Assembly (NCBI GenBank): GCA_023548195.1
Contig: JAJHZJ010000061.1
Coordinates: 7,561,374-7,625,373 of the forward strand
Source: Bettongia penicillata ogilbyi
Taxonomy: Eukaryota; Chordata; Mammalia; Diprotodontia; Potoroidae
Direction: 5' to 3'
Length of the DNA stretch: 64,000 bases
Below are positions 10,890 through 22,811 of this stretch, one piece after another (the first letter of the stretch is position 1; each line of letters opens with the position of its first letter). A program made the position numbers and the translations under genes. Under the pieces are notes generated by a model, which saw nothing but the letters and a program-made list of their open reading frames with translations, was not told the DNA's origin and searched no databases.

Positions 10890-12040
10890 AAAGCAAATAG
10901 AAAAAGATAAATGTAAAAAAAAAAGGCTTCTTTGATTTTTATGGCTTCAATTATTTTCGTATTACTATGCTAGTGATATAGTTAACTAGTACATACACAA
11001 GGTCCATGTTAGACATGCCATGCATTTACCAGTCATATATGATAGTACCTAGCTATGACTGCCATATGCATATTTAGTTGTGATTGCCAAGACCCCCAGA
11101 TTGGTTCCTCTCAAAATTAAGAGCTTAGTAGAGTACCTGGCACACAATAGGTGCTTCATAAATTTTTACTGCTATTGACTGACTGAAGATTAAAACAGCC
11201 AGTTGTCCCTCTACAGAACCAAACTGTTTCAAAGGAGCAGTCTGAAGTCAGGATTTCCAAAATGCATGCAAAGGTAACTGGCACAAAAGATATCATCAGG
11301 TAAAATATACAATGTAAGAAGCAAGAGCTTGTTAATAAGAGTAAGAAATGGAAATTTTTAAAAATGGACAATCTGAATGTAAATAACACAAGAACCCATC
11401 GGAAAAAAGAGCCAGACTAATACTACCAGGACATCAGGGAGACAATGAATCCTGGGATTTAGAGGGAAGTCACATACTGGATAGGTATGGATGGGCTGTG
11501 ATCTAAACTAATGGCACAGACACCCAATAAAATTACAGAACCACTTAATTATGAAAGTATACTACTGCAGAACACTCTGAAAATGTAGCCACATGCCAAA
11601 ACAGTACACTAAACGAATCCACAATGTTATAAAATATTATTACTGAAGGGGCTATCACAAGAATTCAATTTACTTTAGCAAGCAAATATTCCAAAAGGTC
11701 AGGACAGACACTAAGCTTGAGTTTTAAGAGTATCTGAGCAAAAATAATTATAGCCATAAAAAGCAGTTCTTATATGTATGATACCACATGCTTCTTTTGT
11801 AATTCTAGTAGGCTTTCAAATACTGATCATAAGCTGATAATCTGAGGAAGCACACATGTGTATACTTCAAAACTGTCATACACAAATAGCTCATTGTCCC
11901 TCATACCCTATCTGTGTTCTGGCCTTTCTCTCCCATGCTGTTATCCTTGCCCTATCTTTGGGGATTGCCTCTCCCCATACTTCTCTTTTATTCTAGGTCC
12001 CACTGTCTTCAGAACTAGAGTGATTTTGTAGTTATCTGTT
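10890..12040. other. Intergenic DNA with no recognised gene
   Basis: A/T-rich sequence. A short L2/MIR-like scrap lies at 11128-11175 ('cctggcacacaataggtgct'). Nothing else is recognisable on either strand. Confidence 0.5.
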
Positions 12041-12047
12041 GCAGTCA

Positions 12048-12073
12048 GGGTGGGGGGGGGGGGGTGGGGCGGG
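12048..12073. repeat. Guanine-rich tract
   Basis: A run of 13 G preceded by GGG and followed by GGGG and GGG groups. It could form a G-quadruplex. It may also be a site of assembly error. Confidence 0.8.
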
Positions 12074-12209
12074 ATGGAAAGGTAGTCTTGGGCATATTAT
12101 ATGGAGACCAGTCTCCAAAATTTAGAAGGATTTGAGGATGCTTCTCCAACCAACTTACTTTCAATAATCTCATATAAAGCATACCCACCTAATTTCATTA
12201 ATTAGTTCC

Positions 12210-13669
12210 CTTAAACCTAACTTTAGCTGAAGTAACCAAATGCACAGAATTGTAATCAAAACCTCCAATCCCTTTGTCCCCTTCAGTACTTCTCCAGGCC
12301 ATCAACCTGGCAGGCTTACTTTGTGCCCCTCCAATCTCAACCCAGAAGTTAGTCATTTCAACTCTACACTGACCCCCTTCCTGCCCCCCAGGTCTGTTGT
12401 CCTCTTGTTCTCTCACCACTCATCTCTTGCCAAACCTTAGCCCTTTTCTACCCCCACCACTTGTAGTCTGCTTCTACATGAACTGCTGAATGAAAACACA
12501 CCCTACCTACTAGACATGTTACAAATTCATGATTTAGACTCTCGGGCCCTCTCTGCAGCAAGGCAATGCTTTGATTGCTTCCAAACCTCTTTCCTTCTGA
12601 AGCCTACCACACCTCTCCTCCCTTCATCTCTCCTAGCCGAGCATCTTACTTTTCTGAGAAAACTTCTGGGCATCTGGTATGAGCTTCTTCTTTTCCCACT
12701 GTCTTTGATGTCATCTTCAACTCTCTACTCCTTGTCTCTGACAGAGAGATGACCCTTCTTACTTACACTAACCAGACATGCATTTGACTCTGCTCCTCCT
12801 ATCTTCTCCATTACCTCCACCCTCAATCATCCCCCCATTCTTCTCAAATCTTCAACCTCCACCTAGAAGAAGGTTCCTTCTTGCTGTCTTAAAAGATACT
12901 AAGTTTCTCCTTGACTTAAAAAAAACCTTTTACTAGACATCACCTTCTCAAACAAATTCCTTGGAAAAGCCATTTCCACTTGCTGCTTTTACTTCTTCTT
13001 AACTCTCTGTAACTCTGGCCCCCAACCTCATCACTCAAGTAAAATTGCTAACGATCAAATGTCAAATCTAACGGTCTTCTCTAAGCACTCATCCCGCTCG
13101 GTAGCTGCATTTGGGTTTTCACAATACTACTCACTCTTGGTTCTCCTACTTACCTGAATGCTTCTCAGTCATCACCCATATCATAACTTTTAATTGTAAG
13201 AGTTCCCCCCCAAATTCTATTCCAAGCTATCTTTTCCCCTCATACTCTCTTTGGAAACCTCATCAGCTCTTAGGGATTTAACAACTGTTTCCATTCATAT
13301 CAGGAGTGTGTGCACATCTGCATACTCACACACATAACCACATCCAGTCTGTCACCCTTGAGCAGCTTTAATCCCTTATCATCAATTGCCTATTGGTCAT
13401 TTTGGTCATTGGATACCCCCGGAACACATCTCAAATTCAACATGTTCAAAACTAAATTCATTAGTTCCTTCCATAATCCTCTCCTTTTCAAAGTTCCATA
13501 TTTTTGTTGAAGGTACCACCATGTCTCCAATCTTTCAGGTTTGTAATCTCATTATATGTTTGACTCCCCGCTTCAGAGTCCTTCTGTTCCTTCATGGTAC
13601 AATTAATGCACCATTTTCTGCATAAAACCTTCTTCAATCCCTTTAATTCTTCCCAAACTACCTTTTATT
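12210..13669 (+). mobile_element. L2-type LINE copy (degraded)
   Basis: Pyrimidine-rich sequence with the L2 reverse transcriptase 3' region, for example 'cacatctcaaattcaacatg', then 'aaggtaccaccatgtctcca' and the following 'gactccc' block. Frames are broken. The LTR-KLC4 retrocopy is inserted at 13670-13682, and the L2 3' end continues at 15531-15600. Confidence 0.6.
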
Positions 13670-13682
13670 TAAAACTACTTTG
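13670..13682. repeat. Target-site duplication, left copy
   Basis: The 13-mer 'taaaactactttg' is repeated at 15518-15530, directly after the poly(A) of the retrocopy. The preceding TTT/AAAA context fits the LINE-1 endonuclease preference, which indicates LINE-1-mediated insertion of a polyadenylated RNA. Confidence 0.85.
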
Positions 13683-13683
13683 G

Positions 13684-13828
13684 GCTCACATGCAATCCAG
13701 CTCAGACTCTGTCTAGCTGAGATTCTATCTGGCCTGCTTGTGAATATAAGCATCACAAATGCTCAGGCTCCTTAAGAGGCAACCCAATTTGGCGAATCTT
13801 TAATAAACTTTGTTTTCTTTGGCTTTAA
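13684..13828 (+). repeat. LTR R region, 5' copy
   Basis: It aligns without gaps to 15366-15510 and contains an AATAAA signal at about 13803, roughly 20 bp before the end shared with the polyadenylated 3' copy. Downstream U5-like sequence follows in this copy only, as expected of the 5' end of a retroviral-type transcript. Confidence 0.8.
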
Positions 13829-13908
13829 GAAGATTTGAGTCAAATTCATTTGAGTGCAACCTGGACTGTCGGTAATTTGGGGTCCATGATCATCCCTCAA
13901 CCTCATCA

Positions 13909-14906
<998 letters not shown>

Positions 14907-15365
14907 TGATGGGGTTCAGACTCTGGGAACTTCCTTGAGCTTCCCTGGAATGTCTTCACTTAACCTAGCTTTTCATACTCAGATTGAGCTCTCCCAGTAT
15001 CTCCTCACAGAATCTGACTTTTCATACTCAAATTGAGCTCTCCCAGTATCTCCTCACAGAATCTGACTTTTCATACTCAGATTGAGCTTTCCCTGTATCT
15101 CCTCACAGAATCTGGCCTTTCATACTCAAATCTGTGACCACGGTCAGTTATCTCTTGATTGCCCTACCCTACCCGCTTCCCACCTAGGTCCCCCTAGTCT
15201 GATGTTTGTTGATTACTTCCAGATGTTTCCAGCCTTTGATCCTCCTTGGAGTCCCTTCCTGAACTTCTTCTCCCATCACTATAGACTATCAGGCCCCCCA
15301 ATCCCCACCCCCATCCCTCCTATACTCTTTTCTGTATTTAAGTTCCATCTTGCCTCGATGAAGGT
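14907..15365 (+). promoter_or_regulatory. U3 region of LTR, with enhancer-type repeats and TATA-like box
   Basis: U3 is defined by its position between the KLC4 segment and the second R. It starts with TG at 14907, contains a 49-bp tandem array (14969-15135) and ends with a TATTTAAG box at 15335-15342, about 25-30 bp upstream of the R start at 15365. That start agrees with the 5' end of the whole retrocopy at 13683, which supports both the TATA box and the cap-site assignment. Confidence 0.65.
14969..15135 (+). repeat. 49-bp tandem repeat, 3 full copies and a part
   Basis: Copies start at 14969, 15018, 15067 and 15116 (partial). Each begins 'cttttcatactcagattgag' or a close variant. Direct repeats in U3 are a usual arrangement of retroviral enhancers. 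Confidence 0.9.
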
Positions 15366-15510
15366 GCTCAGATTCAATCCAGCTCAAACTCTGTCTAGCT
15401 GGGATTCCATCTGGCCCACTTGTGAGTACAAGCGTCAGAAATGCTTAGGCTCCTTAAGAGGCAACCCAATTTGGCGAATCTTTAATAAACTTTGTTTTCT
15501 TTGGCTTTAA
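15366..15510 (+). repeat. LTR R region, 3' copy, with poly(A) signal
   Basis: Gapless match to 13684-13828. AATAAA occurs at about 15484, followed by the poly(A) run beginning at 15509, so the RNA end lies at the R boundary. Confidence 0.8.
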
Positions 15511-15517
15511 AAAAAAA

Positions 15518-15530
15518 TAAAACTACTTTG
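15518..15530. repeat. Target-site duplication, right copy
   Basis: Identical to 13670-13682. The interrupted L2 3' end resumes immediately afterwards. Confidence 0.85.
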
Positions 15531-15600
15531 TATTTATTTACTTTACATGTATGCTGCATATATTCGTATGTGCTTAATAAATGTCTGTTGACTGATTCTA
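15531..15600 (+). repeat. L2 3' end, continuation
   Basis: This resumes the L2-type sequence interrupted at 13670 and contains 'gtgcttaataaatgtctgtt', the usual L2/MIR 3' block. Confidence 0.5.
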
Positions 15601-16407
15601 TACAAAGTTATACAATGGTGTGCAACTTATATGGGACAAGCAATAATTCTGACATGATTTTATTCTGTAACAGCAATGGCTCTAAGGGTGTATGCTTTAC
15701 TGACACTTGGCTGAATCCAAATGTATGATCTTGACCAGATGAAACCTGATTAACTTTTTTCCCCACCTTCAGTTACCTTTCTGTCAACTGAATGGGGGGG
15801 GTCTCGTGTTTCTCACACACACATATTTCTCTGATCTTTCCTTGGGATTTTAAAGACTAGATATTACTCCAAATCAATGTGCGAAAGTTCTAACTCCCAA
15901 GGAGCCTCCTTTCATAATTTTAAAGATACTGCAATGGCTGTCGATATGGGGAAGTCAGTATTTCAAGAATTATTCAAGCCCATAAAGATGGGGGATCAGT
16001 AAAGTACAAAAGAAAGTGCATTAGAAAAAAAAAAAGAACTGGCAAACTATAGCTGCAAAGCAGTCTAATTAATCCTAGGAAAACACATACTTCAGAGGTA
16101 TTAGGCACTTGGAAGGACTGTTACTGATTTCTCCACAAAAGGCATAAGATCAGAAGAACAAGGAGATCAGCAAAATTTTAGAACTGTCAACCCTTGCTAT
16201 AAAGAAAAAAAAACACTTGTCATAGGTTAGAAAATATAAACTTCGGAGTATTGAAGATTGAAAAAAATCTTTACAGATGAAACTCACTTTTTCAATTAAG
16301 GCTACGCCAAAACTATTGTCCGAAGTCCAGATGAATCTGGAAAATCATATGAGCATCTTCTTCAGACTATAAAACATCCACCTACAAATCTTCCAGGGAT
16401 AGGGCAT

Positions 16408-16620
16408 CAAGTCCTGGAATCAGGAAGACTCAACTTCATGAATTTAAATTTGGCCTCAGACACTTACTAGCTGGGTGATCCTGGGCAACTTACTTAACCC
16501 TATTGGTCTGTTTGCCTCAGTCTTCTCATCTGTAAAACGAGTTGGAGAAGGAAATAGCAAAATACTGCAGTATCTTTGCCAAGAAACCCCAAATGGGGAC
16601 ACGAAAAGTGACAACAACAA
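16408..16620 (+). repeat. tRNA-type marsupial SINE
   Basis: Sense SINE with 'cctggaatcaggaagactca', the 'gcctcagacacttactagct' block, 'catctgtaaaacga', 'gaaggaaatagcaaaat' and an AAC-rich tail (16606-16624). Same family as 39478-39715 and 53285-53525. Confidence 0.7.
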
Positions 16621-16794
16621 CAAATTTTCTTTGGATTTTCTTTCTTCTTTTTGCTTTAAAGGGGGTCCACAAATCTTATCACCATTGAGATAATGAGAAA
16701 TTTTAAAACCAACAGGCTATAATCAGTCCTAGACATCTATAGGAAGCCTTTCCTAAAATCTCTTGATTCTACTAGTGGCTTATCTCTTATCTTG

Positions 16795-16960
16795 ACTATA
16801 GCATGTTTCTACCTATCTGTTTGCTTGTTGTCTCTCCTGTTAGATTGTACACTCCAAGAGAGCAGGATTGTCTTTTGCCTCTGTATTCCCAGTCCTCAAG
16901 ACAGTGTTGGCACACTGTGGACCCTCAATGATTTTCCTTTCAGAAAAATGTTTGTCAAAG
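16795..16960 (+). repeat. L2-type 3' relic
   Basis: 'ttagattgtacactccaaga' then 'gcaggattgtcttttgcct' and 'gtattcccagtcctcaagac' are standard L2 3' end blocks. Confidence 0.55.
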
Positions 16961-17554
16961 GTAAGTTTATCTTCCAATGTGATAAAAAAAGTGTGGCTTC
17001 CAGATGAAGAATTAAAGACTGTGTCAAAATCTTGTGACCTCAATACCAAAATGTGTAAAATAAATGATTGCAAGTAGATATACGACATATTAAGTTTTAA
17101 AATGTGAATGGCTGTAAGGTTTATTGAATAAGTCAATAAATTTAATTGACTGTCCCAGTTGGTTCCTACAACACTATAAATGAAACATTGTGTTTCTGAG
17201 TGATCAAAATTCAAATGACAGAGATTCAAAATTGTCCTTTAAAATGAATCTGAGACTGGTATGAGTAGGACTGCTGAGGCATGTATCCCTCATAAAAAGA
17301 GACCCAGAGGTGGGCTGTTTGGTATCCACAAAGAAGTGGATGGAGATAAATGGCTGGAGGAAAAGAAAATAACATGCTAGAAGCAGAGGCTGGGAAGATG
17401 AGCTCTTTCATGCCCACAGAACCTGCCAAACCTGCAGTTAAGTAGAGATGATAGTTCTCAGTGAAGTTGAGGAAGAATGAAAGAAGATGGTTCACAGCTA
17501 GGAAAAGTATATTCCATCTAACTAAAGAAAAAGAACACTGGAAAAAGGCAGTGA

Positions 17555-17720
17555 GTCCTGATATTTATATTGTAGAAATAGCACTGATTTGGGTTCAAAA
17601 TCCTGGCTCTCCCACTTATTTAGCTCTGTGGCCTGGGGAAAATCATGTAATCTCCCATCAGACTCAGTTTCCTCATCAGTAAAATGGAATGGTAATACTT
17701 CTATGACCTACAAAATGGGG
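17555..17720 (+). repeat. MIR/CORE-SINE relic
   Basis: MIR order: 'aaatcctggctctcccactt', 'gactcagtttcctcatcagt' and 'aaaatggaatggtaatact'. Confidence 0.65.
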
Positions 17721-17944
17721 CTATTATTAGTACAAAAGGGGAGTATATCTGATTAAAACTTAAGAATCCTCCCACTTCCCTCCCCTGTTGACAGGAGTAG
17801 CAGAACCACTGGTCATTAACTTTAACCTTGTATAAATATGACTAAAAGTTGTTTGTTTTTTGCATTTCCAAGATTTCCCCCGTTCTTTCCATTATGTTCC
17901 AGCAAGTAACATAATACTTATTTGTGAATGAAGCAATATTAATA

Positions 17945-18130
17945 GCTAGCATTTTATAGTCCTTTATGTTTTTTAAATCACTTTACAAATATATCATTTA
18001 ATCCTCACAATAATTCTGGGAGATATGTACTATTATCTCCATTTTATCATGGGAGAACCAAGGCAGACAGGCTTAAGCGATCAGCTCAGGGTCACACAGT
18101 CACCAAGTGTTTGAGACTGGATTTGACTTG
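17945..18130 (-). repeat. MIR/CORE-SINE relic, antisense
   Basis: Antisense MIR with 'tttaatcctcacaataattc', 'cattttatcatgggagaacc' and 'ggtcacacagtcaccaagtg'. Confidence 0.65.
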
Positions 18131-18759
18131 GGTAGTGCTGAGTAGGTGTATATGCTGTATTAGGACTGAGCTGGGTTGGGGATTGGTTTAAGGAAATTAT
18201 TTTAAAATGACTTTAGTGTGGAACTCAACTGAATTATTTTATATTACAAACTTATTGTGTAATAATTCCTCCCAGGAAAATATAAGCTTCTTCAGGAAGA
18301 AGGAATTTTTTTGTTTTGTCTTTTACTTCCCTAGCACCTCACATAGTGCCAAACATTTGATAGATTGAACTGGCTGGTCTGGAAACTCTTAGGTGGGGCA
18401 AGCGGTCAGGAGTGAGGAATTTGGACTAGCTGATACTACAGGTTCATAATCTACGAATTTATGAGCTAGGCTTTGAAGGAAGAAATTTAATTCTAGGTAT
18501 GAGAATGACATAAATAAAAGAATGGAGATGATGAAGGACAGTGCAAGCATGGGACAACTTTACTATAAAATAGAGGATGTAAAGGGAAATAACCAGAGAT
18601 TAGATATATTTAACTTCGAGAGCCTTTTAAGAAGCCAGGGACAGGTGAGAAAAGCACATTCCAAGCCCAGGGGAGAGTTAATAATAATAAAGGCCCAGAG
18701 ATCAGCCCTCCAAGATCCCAAGTGAGCAACAGCAAGTAAGCCAGTGTGGCTGGACTGTG

Positions 18760-19055
18760 CCTGTAGGAAGGGAAGGAAGTTAAGGAGAGAAAGAGGGTAA
18801 CAGTAGGACAATGAGGCAGGGAAAGGGGGGGAAATGCGATCAAGTGTACAAGTGGAAGGACTGTCCTCGGCAAAGCCAGGGAGGGAAGGAGAGAGAGAGA
18901 ATGGGGGAGAGGGAACCAGAGGGGAAGGTAAAGGGAGGGAGAGAAAAAGGGAGGGGAAAGAAGGAAGGAAAGGAGTGGAGAAAAGGAGGGAGGAAAAAGG
19001 AAGGGAAAGAAGGAGATGAAGAGGGAGCAAGGAGGGAAGGAGACAAACCCAGGCG
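18760..19055. repeat. Purine-rich low-complexity tract upstream of the CpG island
   Basis: Nearly continuous GGGA/GGAA/AG sequence of about 300 bp on the plus strand. It gives spurious open frames on both strands and could adopt triplex or H-DNA forms. It lies about 1.2 kb upstream of the HSPH1 start. Confidence 0.85.
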
Positions 19056-20072
19056 CCAGCCACCGCACGAAGCACCAAGTAAACACCTCCTGGGATCCTC
19101 CCGCCGTCTGTGGCGGGGAGGTGCCGCTATTTCCACCTAACAGTTAAGGAAGCTAGGGCACCCGTAAACGACTCGCCCAGGACCACACCACCACGGAGTC
19201 TTGCTGACGGCGGCCCAGCGCGGCCTCCAGGAAGGGCATCTTTCGTCACAGGCCGGAGGGGTGGGGTGAATTCACTTCAGAAGCGGTAAACGCCTTGGGG
19301 TCCTAAGGCAGTGGGGGGCTCGGCTTCATCGGAGACGGCCTTGAGTCTTCCCTCACGGAGGAAAGCAAACAAGAGCCGACTCCGGGACAACACCCTTTCA
19401 CGGGGCACTACATGAGGGCATCGTGGGGCTTTCGGCAGAGAAACAAAAGCCCGTGAGGCGCTCTGCCTGCCCCTGACGTGCCCAGAAGCAGGGCCTGTAG
19501 CACGGGGTCACTGGGGGGAGTCGGACACGCTCCCCGCCACAAACAACCAGAAGCAGAGGCAAGCTGGAGGTGGGGAGCTGAGGACCGCGGGGCAGGAGCG
19601 CGGGAAGGGCCGTGGCCGCTCCCGCTGCCATCCCCGCTCCGCAGCCTGGGCCGAGCGCGGGGGCCCAGGGCGTCCGCCAGGCGGAACCGCGCCCTTCGGG
19701 GGCCCGGCGCGAGGGTCCTGCCCCGCCCCCCGCCACAACCACGGCCGGGAAGGCGCGCCGGGCGTTGGTCCGTCTAGCCAAGGACGGGGTCCGTGGGGTC
19801 CGTACTCCTCACAAACGGACCCGGACCGCCTTCGGGCTGACTACCGGGTAAGACCTATTCTCCGCCGCGCGAACCACTCACCTCGGAGGAGGAGCCCCCG
19901 CGGAGCGCGAGCTCTCGGAAGCCATGGCCTTACTTCCTGTCAGGGAGGAGACCGGGAAGGGGGGGAGGGACCGAGGGCGGGTCAGGCTTTTGTGTCCCGG
20001 GCCTATGGCAGACGGGCGACTTCTCCGCGGCCATGGCAACGGCCGTAAGTCGGGAGGAGGGGACGGCCGCCT

Positions 20073-20077
20073 ATTGG
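20073..20077 (-). promoter_or_regulatory. HSPH1: Inverted CCAAT box
   Basis: ATTGG on the plus strand, immediately upstream of the distal heat-shock element. This is a usual partner in mammalian heat-shock promoters (NF-Y site). Confidence 0.6.
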
Positions 20078-20086
20078 CTAGAATCT

Positions 20087-20104
20087 TTCGAGAAGGCTCG
20101 AGAA
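20087..20104 (+). promoter_or_regulatory. HSPH1: Distal heat-shock element
   Basis: TTCgaGAAggCTCgaGAA: four contiguous inverted HSF1 units with exact 5-bp phasing, one unit carrying CTC instead of TTC. It lies about 150 bp upstream of the predicted start of transcription. Confidence 0.8.
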
Positions 20105-20184
20105 GACGGAAGCGGAAGTGGCACGTGGTAAGGGGAGGAGTGGGAGGGGAGCCGGCGGAGGCGCCGGGGAGTAAATGCCGCAGA

Positions 20185-20197
20185 TTCTGGAAAGTTC
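20185..20197 (+). promoter_or_regulatory. HSPH1: Proximal heat-shock element
   Basis: TTCtgGAAagTTC: a perfect three-unit HSF1 site. It lies about 20 bp upstream of the TATA-like box, which fits strong heat induction of HSPH1. Confidence 0.85.
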
Positions 20198-20210
20198 TCA
20201 CCAGGGAGCT

Positions 20211-20218
20211 ACATAAAG
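20211..20218 (+). promoter_or_regulatory. HSPH1: TATA-like box
   Basis: ACATAAAG, followed about 30 bp later by a pyrimidine-rich candidate start near 20240. From there to the initiator at 20571 no upstream ATG occurs, so the leader of about 330 nt should not impede translation. Confidence 0.55.
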
Positions 20219-20411
20219 CCGAGGAGGCCGGATTTCTCTTCCGTCTGGGCCGGTACCTCGGGGCGCTTGGGGCGAGATTGGGAGCCCAGGGAGCGCGTGC
20301 CGCCCACCTAGACCGAGCCGGCGAGCTAGAGCAGCAGGCAGAGCGGGCCAGCGGCGGGGGGCACGGCCGTCCTCCCTCCTTTCCCCCCACCCTGCCCGGC
20401 GCCGCGAGTAG

Positions 20412-20678
<267 letters not shown>

Positions 20679-21283
20679 TAAGTGTGCGTGCGCCCCAGGG
20701 GTGCCGCGACCGGAGCGGGGAGGGGGGAAAAGCTAGCGGCGGAGAGGGGCCAGATGGTCGGGGCCTTTTCCTTCTCCACGAGCATCCCCGCCCCTCTCCC
20801 CCACATCTCCGGAGCGTGTAAGGGGGCGCATCCCCAGCATGGCCCCCGGAGAAAGGAGTGGGGGTGGTGCTGGGGGGAAGCAGTCACCATTCATTCGTCT
20901 TCTGCCTTTTTATCTATGGGGGGGGCGGATAAGACTGCGACAAAGCCGGGTGCTCGCCCGCCTCGGTCTCCGCCCGCCCCCGCTTCCCCCCACCCACCTT
21001 CCACTCCGGGGCCGCCTCCAGCCTGCCCGCCCTCCCCCTCCTCCCCGGCAGGCGGCAGCCGGAGCGGGGATCTTAGCGCCGCGCCGCGGAGCAGCCGCGT
21101 CCTGCCGCCACCGCGCTCGCCCTGCGCCTCGGAAGCTTCCAGAGCCGGCGGGGCCCGCCCCTCCCCCGCCCCGCGCGGCCGCTGCTAGGGGAGACGGCCC
21201 GCACGCCGCCCGTGGGGCTGGGGCGGACCGGGAGCGCGGGGGCGATGCGAGGCGGCCCGGCCGGGAGAGCGGGGAGATGTGAG

Positions 21284-21308
21284 CCCCCCCCCCCCCCCCC
21301 CCCCCCCC
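21284..21308. repeat. Poly(C) tract, 25 C
   Basis: A pure 25-C run within the CpG island in intron 1. The opposite strand is poly(G), with G-quadruplex potential, and its length is likely to vary or be mis-assembled. Confidence 0.9.
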
Positions 21309-22284
21309 GGCCCTGGGCCATCACCCGCAGCAGCTGGAAAGGCGGAGTTGGGGGAGAGTGGTTTCGTTATTTCTGGGCAAGGCACGCTGTAATAGAGGTG
21401 TATTGAAAACCTGGGAACAGACCGCAGCTCTCACCGCTAGGGTCAGTCCCGCACCCCCTGAACGGACCCGGAGCGGGGACCAAAAACCCCAGGGCCTCAG
21501 CAGAGATTTGCTAGTCCGATAAGATGAGGGGTTTGTCTGATGAGGGTCAGAAAATCTGTGGAGCTACTTTTATTCCATGTCTCCCTTCCCCCCATTTAGA
21601 ATGGAAAATGACCAAATGCATCTAATTCTGTTCTTTTGTAAAAGTCCTTTTTAACTTCATGCCTAAAATGGTGGAACCTTAGAATTAATATACTATATAA
21701 ATTATCTAGTGTAGGCTTTTTCAAGGAACTGTAATCCCTGATACTCTTGCCAGACAGCTCTGAAGCCCCTTACCAGGTGTTTTTCCAACTTTTCTACGTC
21801 TAGGGCTATTGTGATTGCCTTTTTCCATTCTTAATGCCTAAGTAGTCTAGGATTCGTGAGGTTTTTTTTTCCCTTGTAAATTAACTGTAGACTTAATGAA
21901 GCCACATTTCCCCCTCCCCCTTTTTTTAAGTCGTTACTAGGTGTGTGGTTTTATTTTCAGTAATAGAATAAAATCTGTATATAGGTCAGGGATACAGAGA
22001 TAGGCATTTAAATGATATTCTGCTACTAGTCTTTCACCTTTTTCTAGCAATTAAGGCTCTATTAATTTTTTTTTCATCTAGGTATGTTAATTCCAGTGAT
22101 ACTCAGATACCACTTGCTTACTGGTATTTTGAACTAAAAGTTTGCTGATCCTTCACATAAATACCATAAGAAAACATAAAAACTATGAAAGAATATTGGT
22201 AGTGGTGATAAAGAGAAAAATAGTGAAAGTGTCATTTATATTAATTCTAGGTTAAAGACTAACACTTCAGTCCCTCCATCTCCC

Positions 22285-22470
22285 CCTCCCCCCTGCAGCA
22301 CAGGAAATGGAGAAGGGAATGACCCTCAGCACTTTGTCCTAGTCTTGATCCCTTTTCCTATCCTCATTCAGAAGATGAGGAAAAAGTTCTGCATCAGAAA
22401 AATTTTAGAGGAAGATTTTTAAATAGCAACTTAGTTTATCACTTAGGATTTGATATACCTTTCAGAACTA
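22285..22470. repeat. Intron 1 repeat, copy 1
   Basis: Contains 'ggaaatggagaagggaatga' and 'tttatcacttagga' blocks shared with 23905-24090 in the same orientation, about 75% identical by eye. The two copies flank exon 2. Family unknown. Confidence 0.6.
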
Positions 22471-22753
22471 CCTTATTTGTGTTCTTTAGACCCAGAGAGT
22501 TGCCCTTATAGAGCACATAGTTGTGGGAATTCCTCTTCAATCTCTTTTCTCTAAACCGTTAACTGACTTCTACCCTGATACTTTGAAAATAGGCTGACAT
22601 GCATGCCTTGGTCGCTCCTCTGTGGAGTTCCTACTTTCTGAGGCTCTCCTTGGAACCTGAGGTTACCATGAGATTGTCCCTATTGCCTTGCAAATTGTCT
22701 GTTAATGTTGCTTTGTATTGTTTTAAAATGTGGCTTATATATTTCTTCTTCAG

Positions 22754-22811
22754 ATCAGTAATATCATTTGGATCAAAAAACAGAACAATTGGAGTTGCAG
22801 CTAAAAATCAG
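22754..22811 (+). CDS. HSPH1: HSPH1 exon 2 (residues 36-55)
   Basis: 58 bp, encoding SVISFGSKNRTIGVAAKNQ of the ATPase domain. Acceptor 'cttcttcag' precedes it, donor GTATGT follows. Confidence 0.95.

Noticed and set aside
18563..19140. Several long overlapping open frames on both strands (60-171 codons)
   Set aside because: They lie in a purine-rich low-complexity tract; translations are runs of Ser/Leu/Phe/Pro or Lys/Glu/Gly with no domain, and they overlap each other on both strands.
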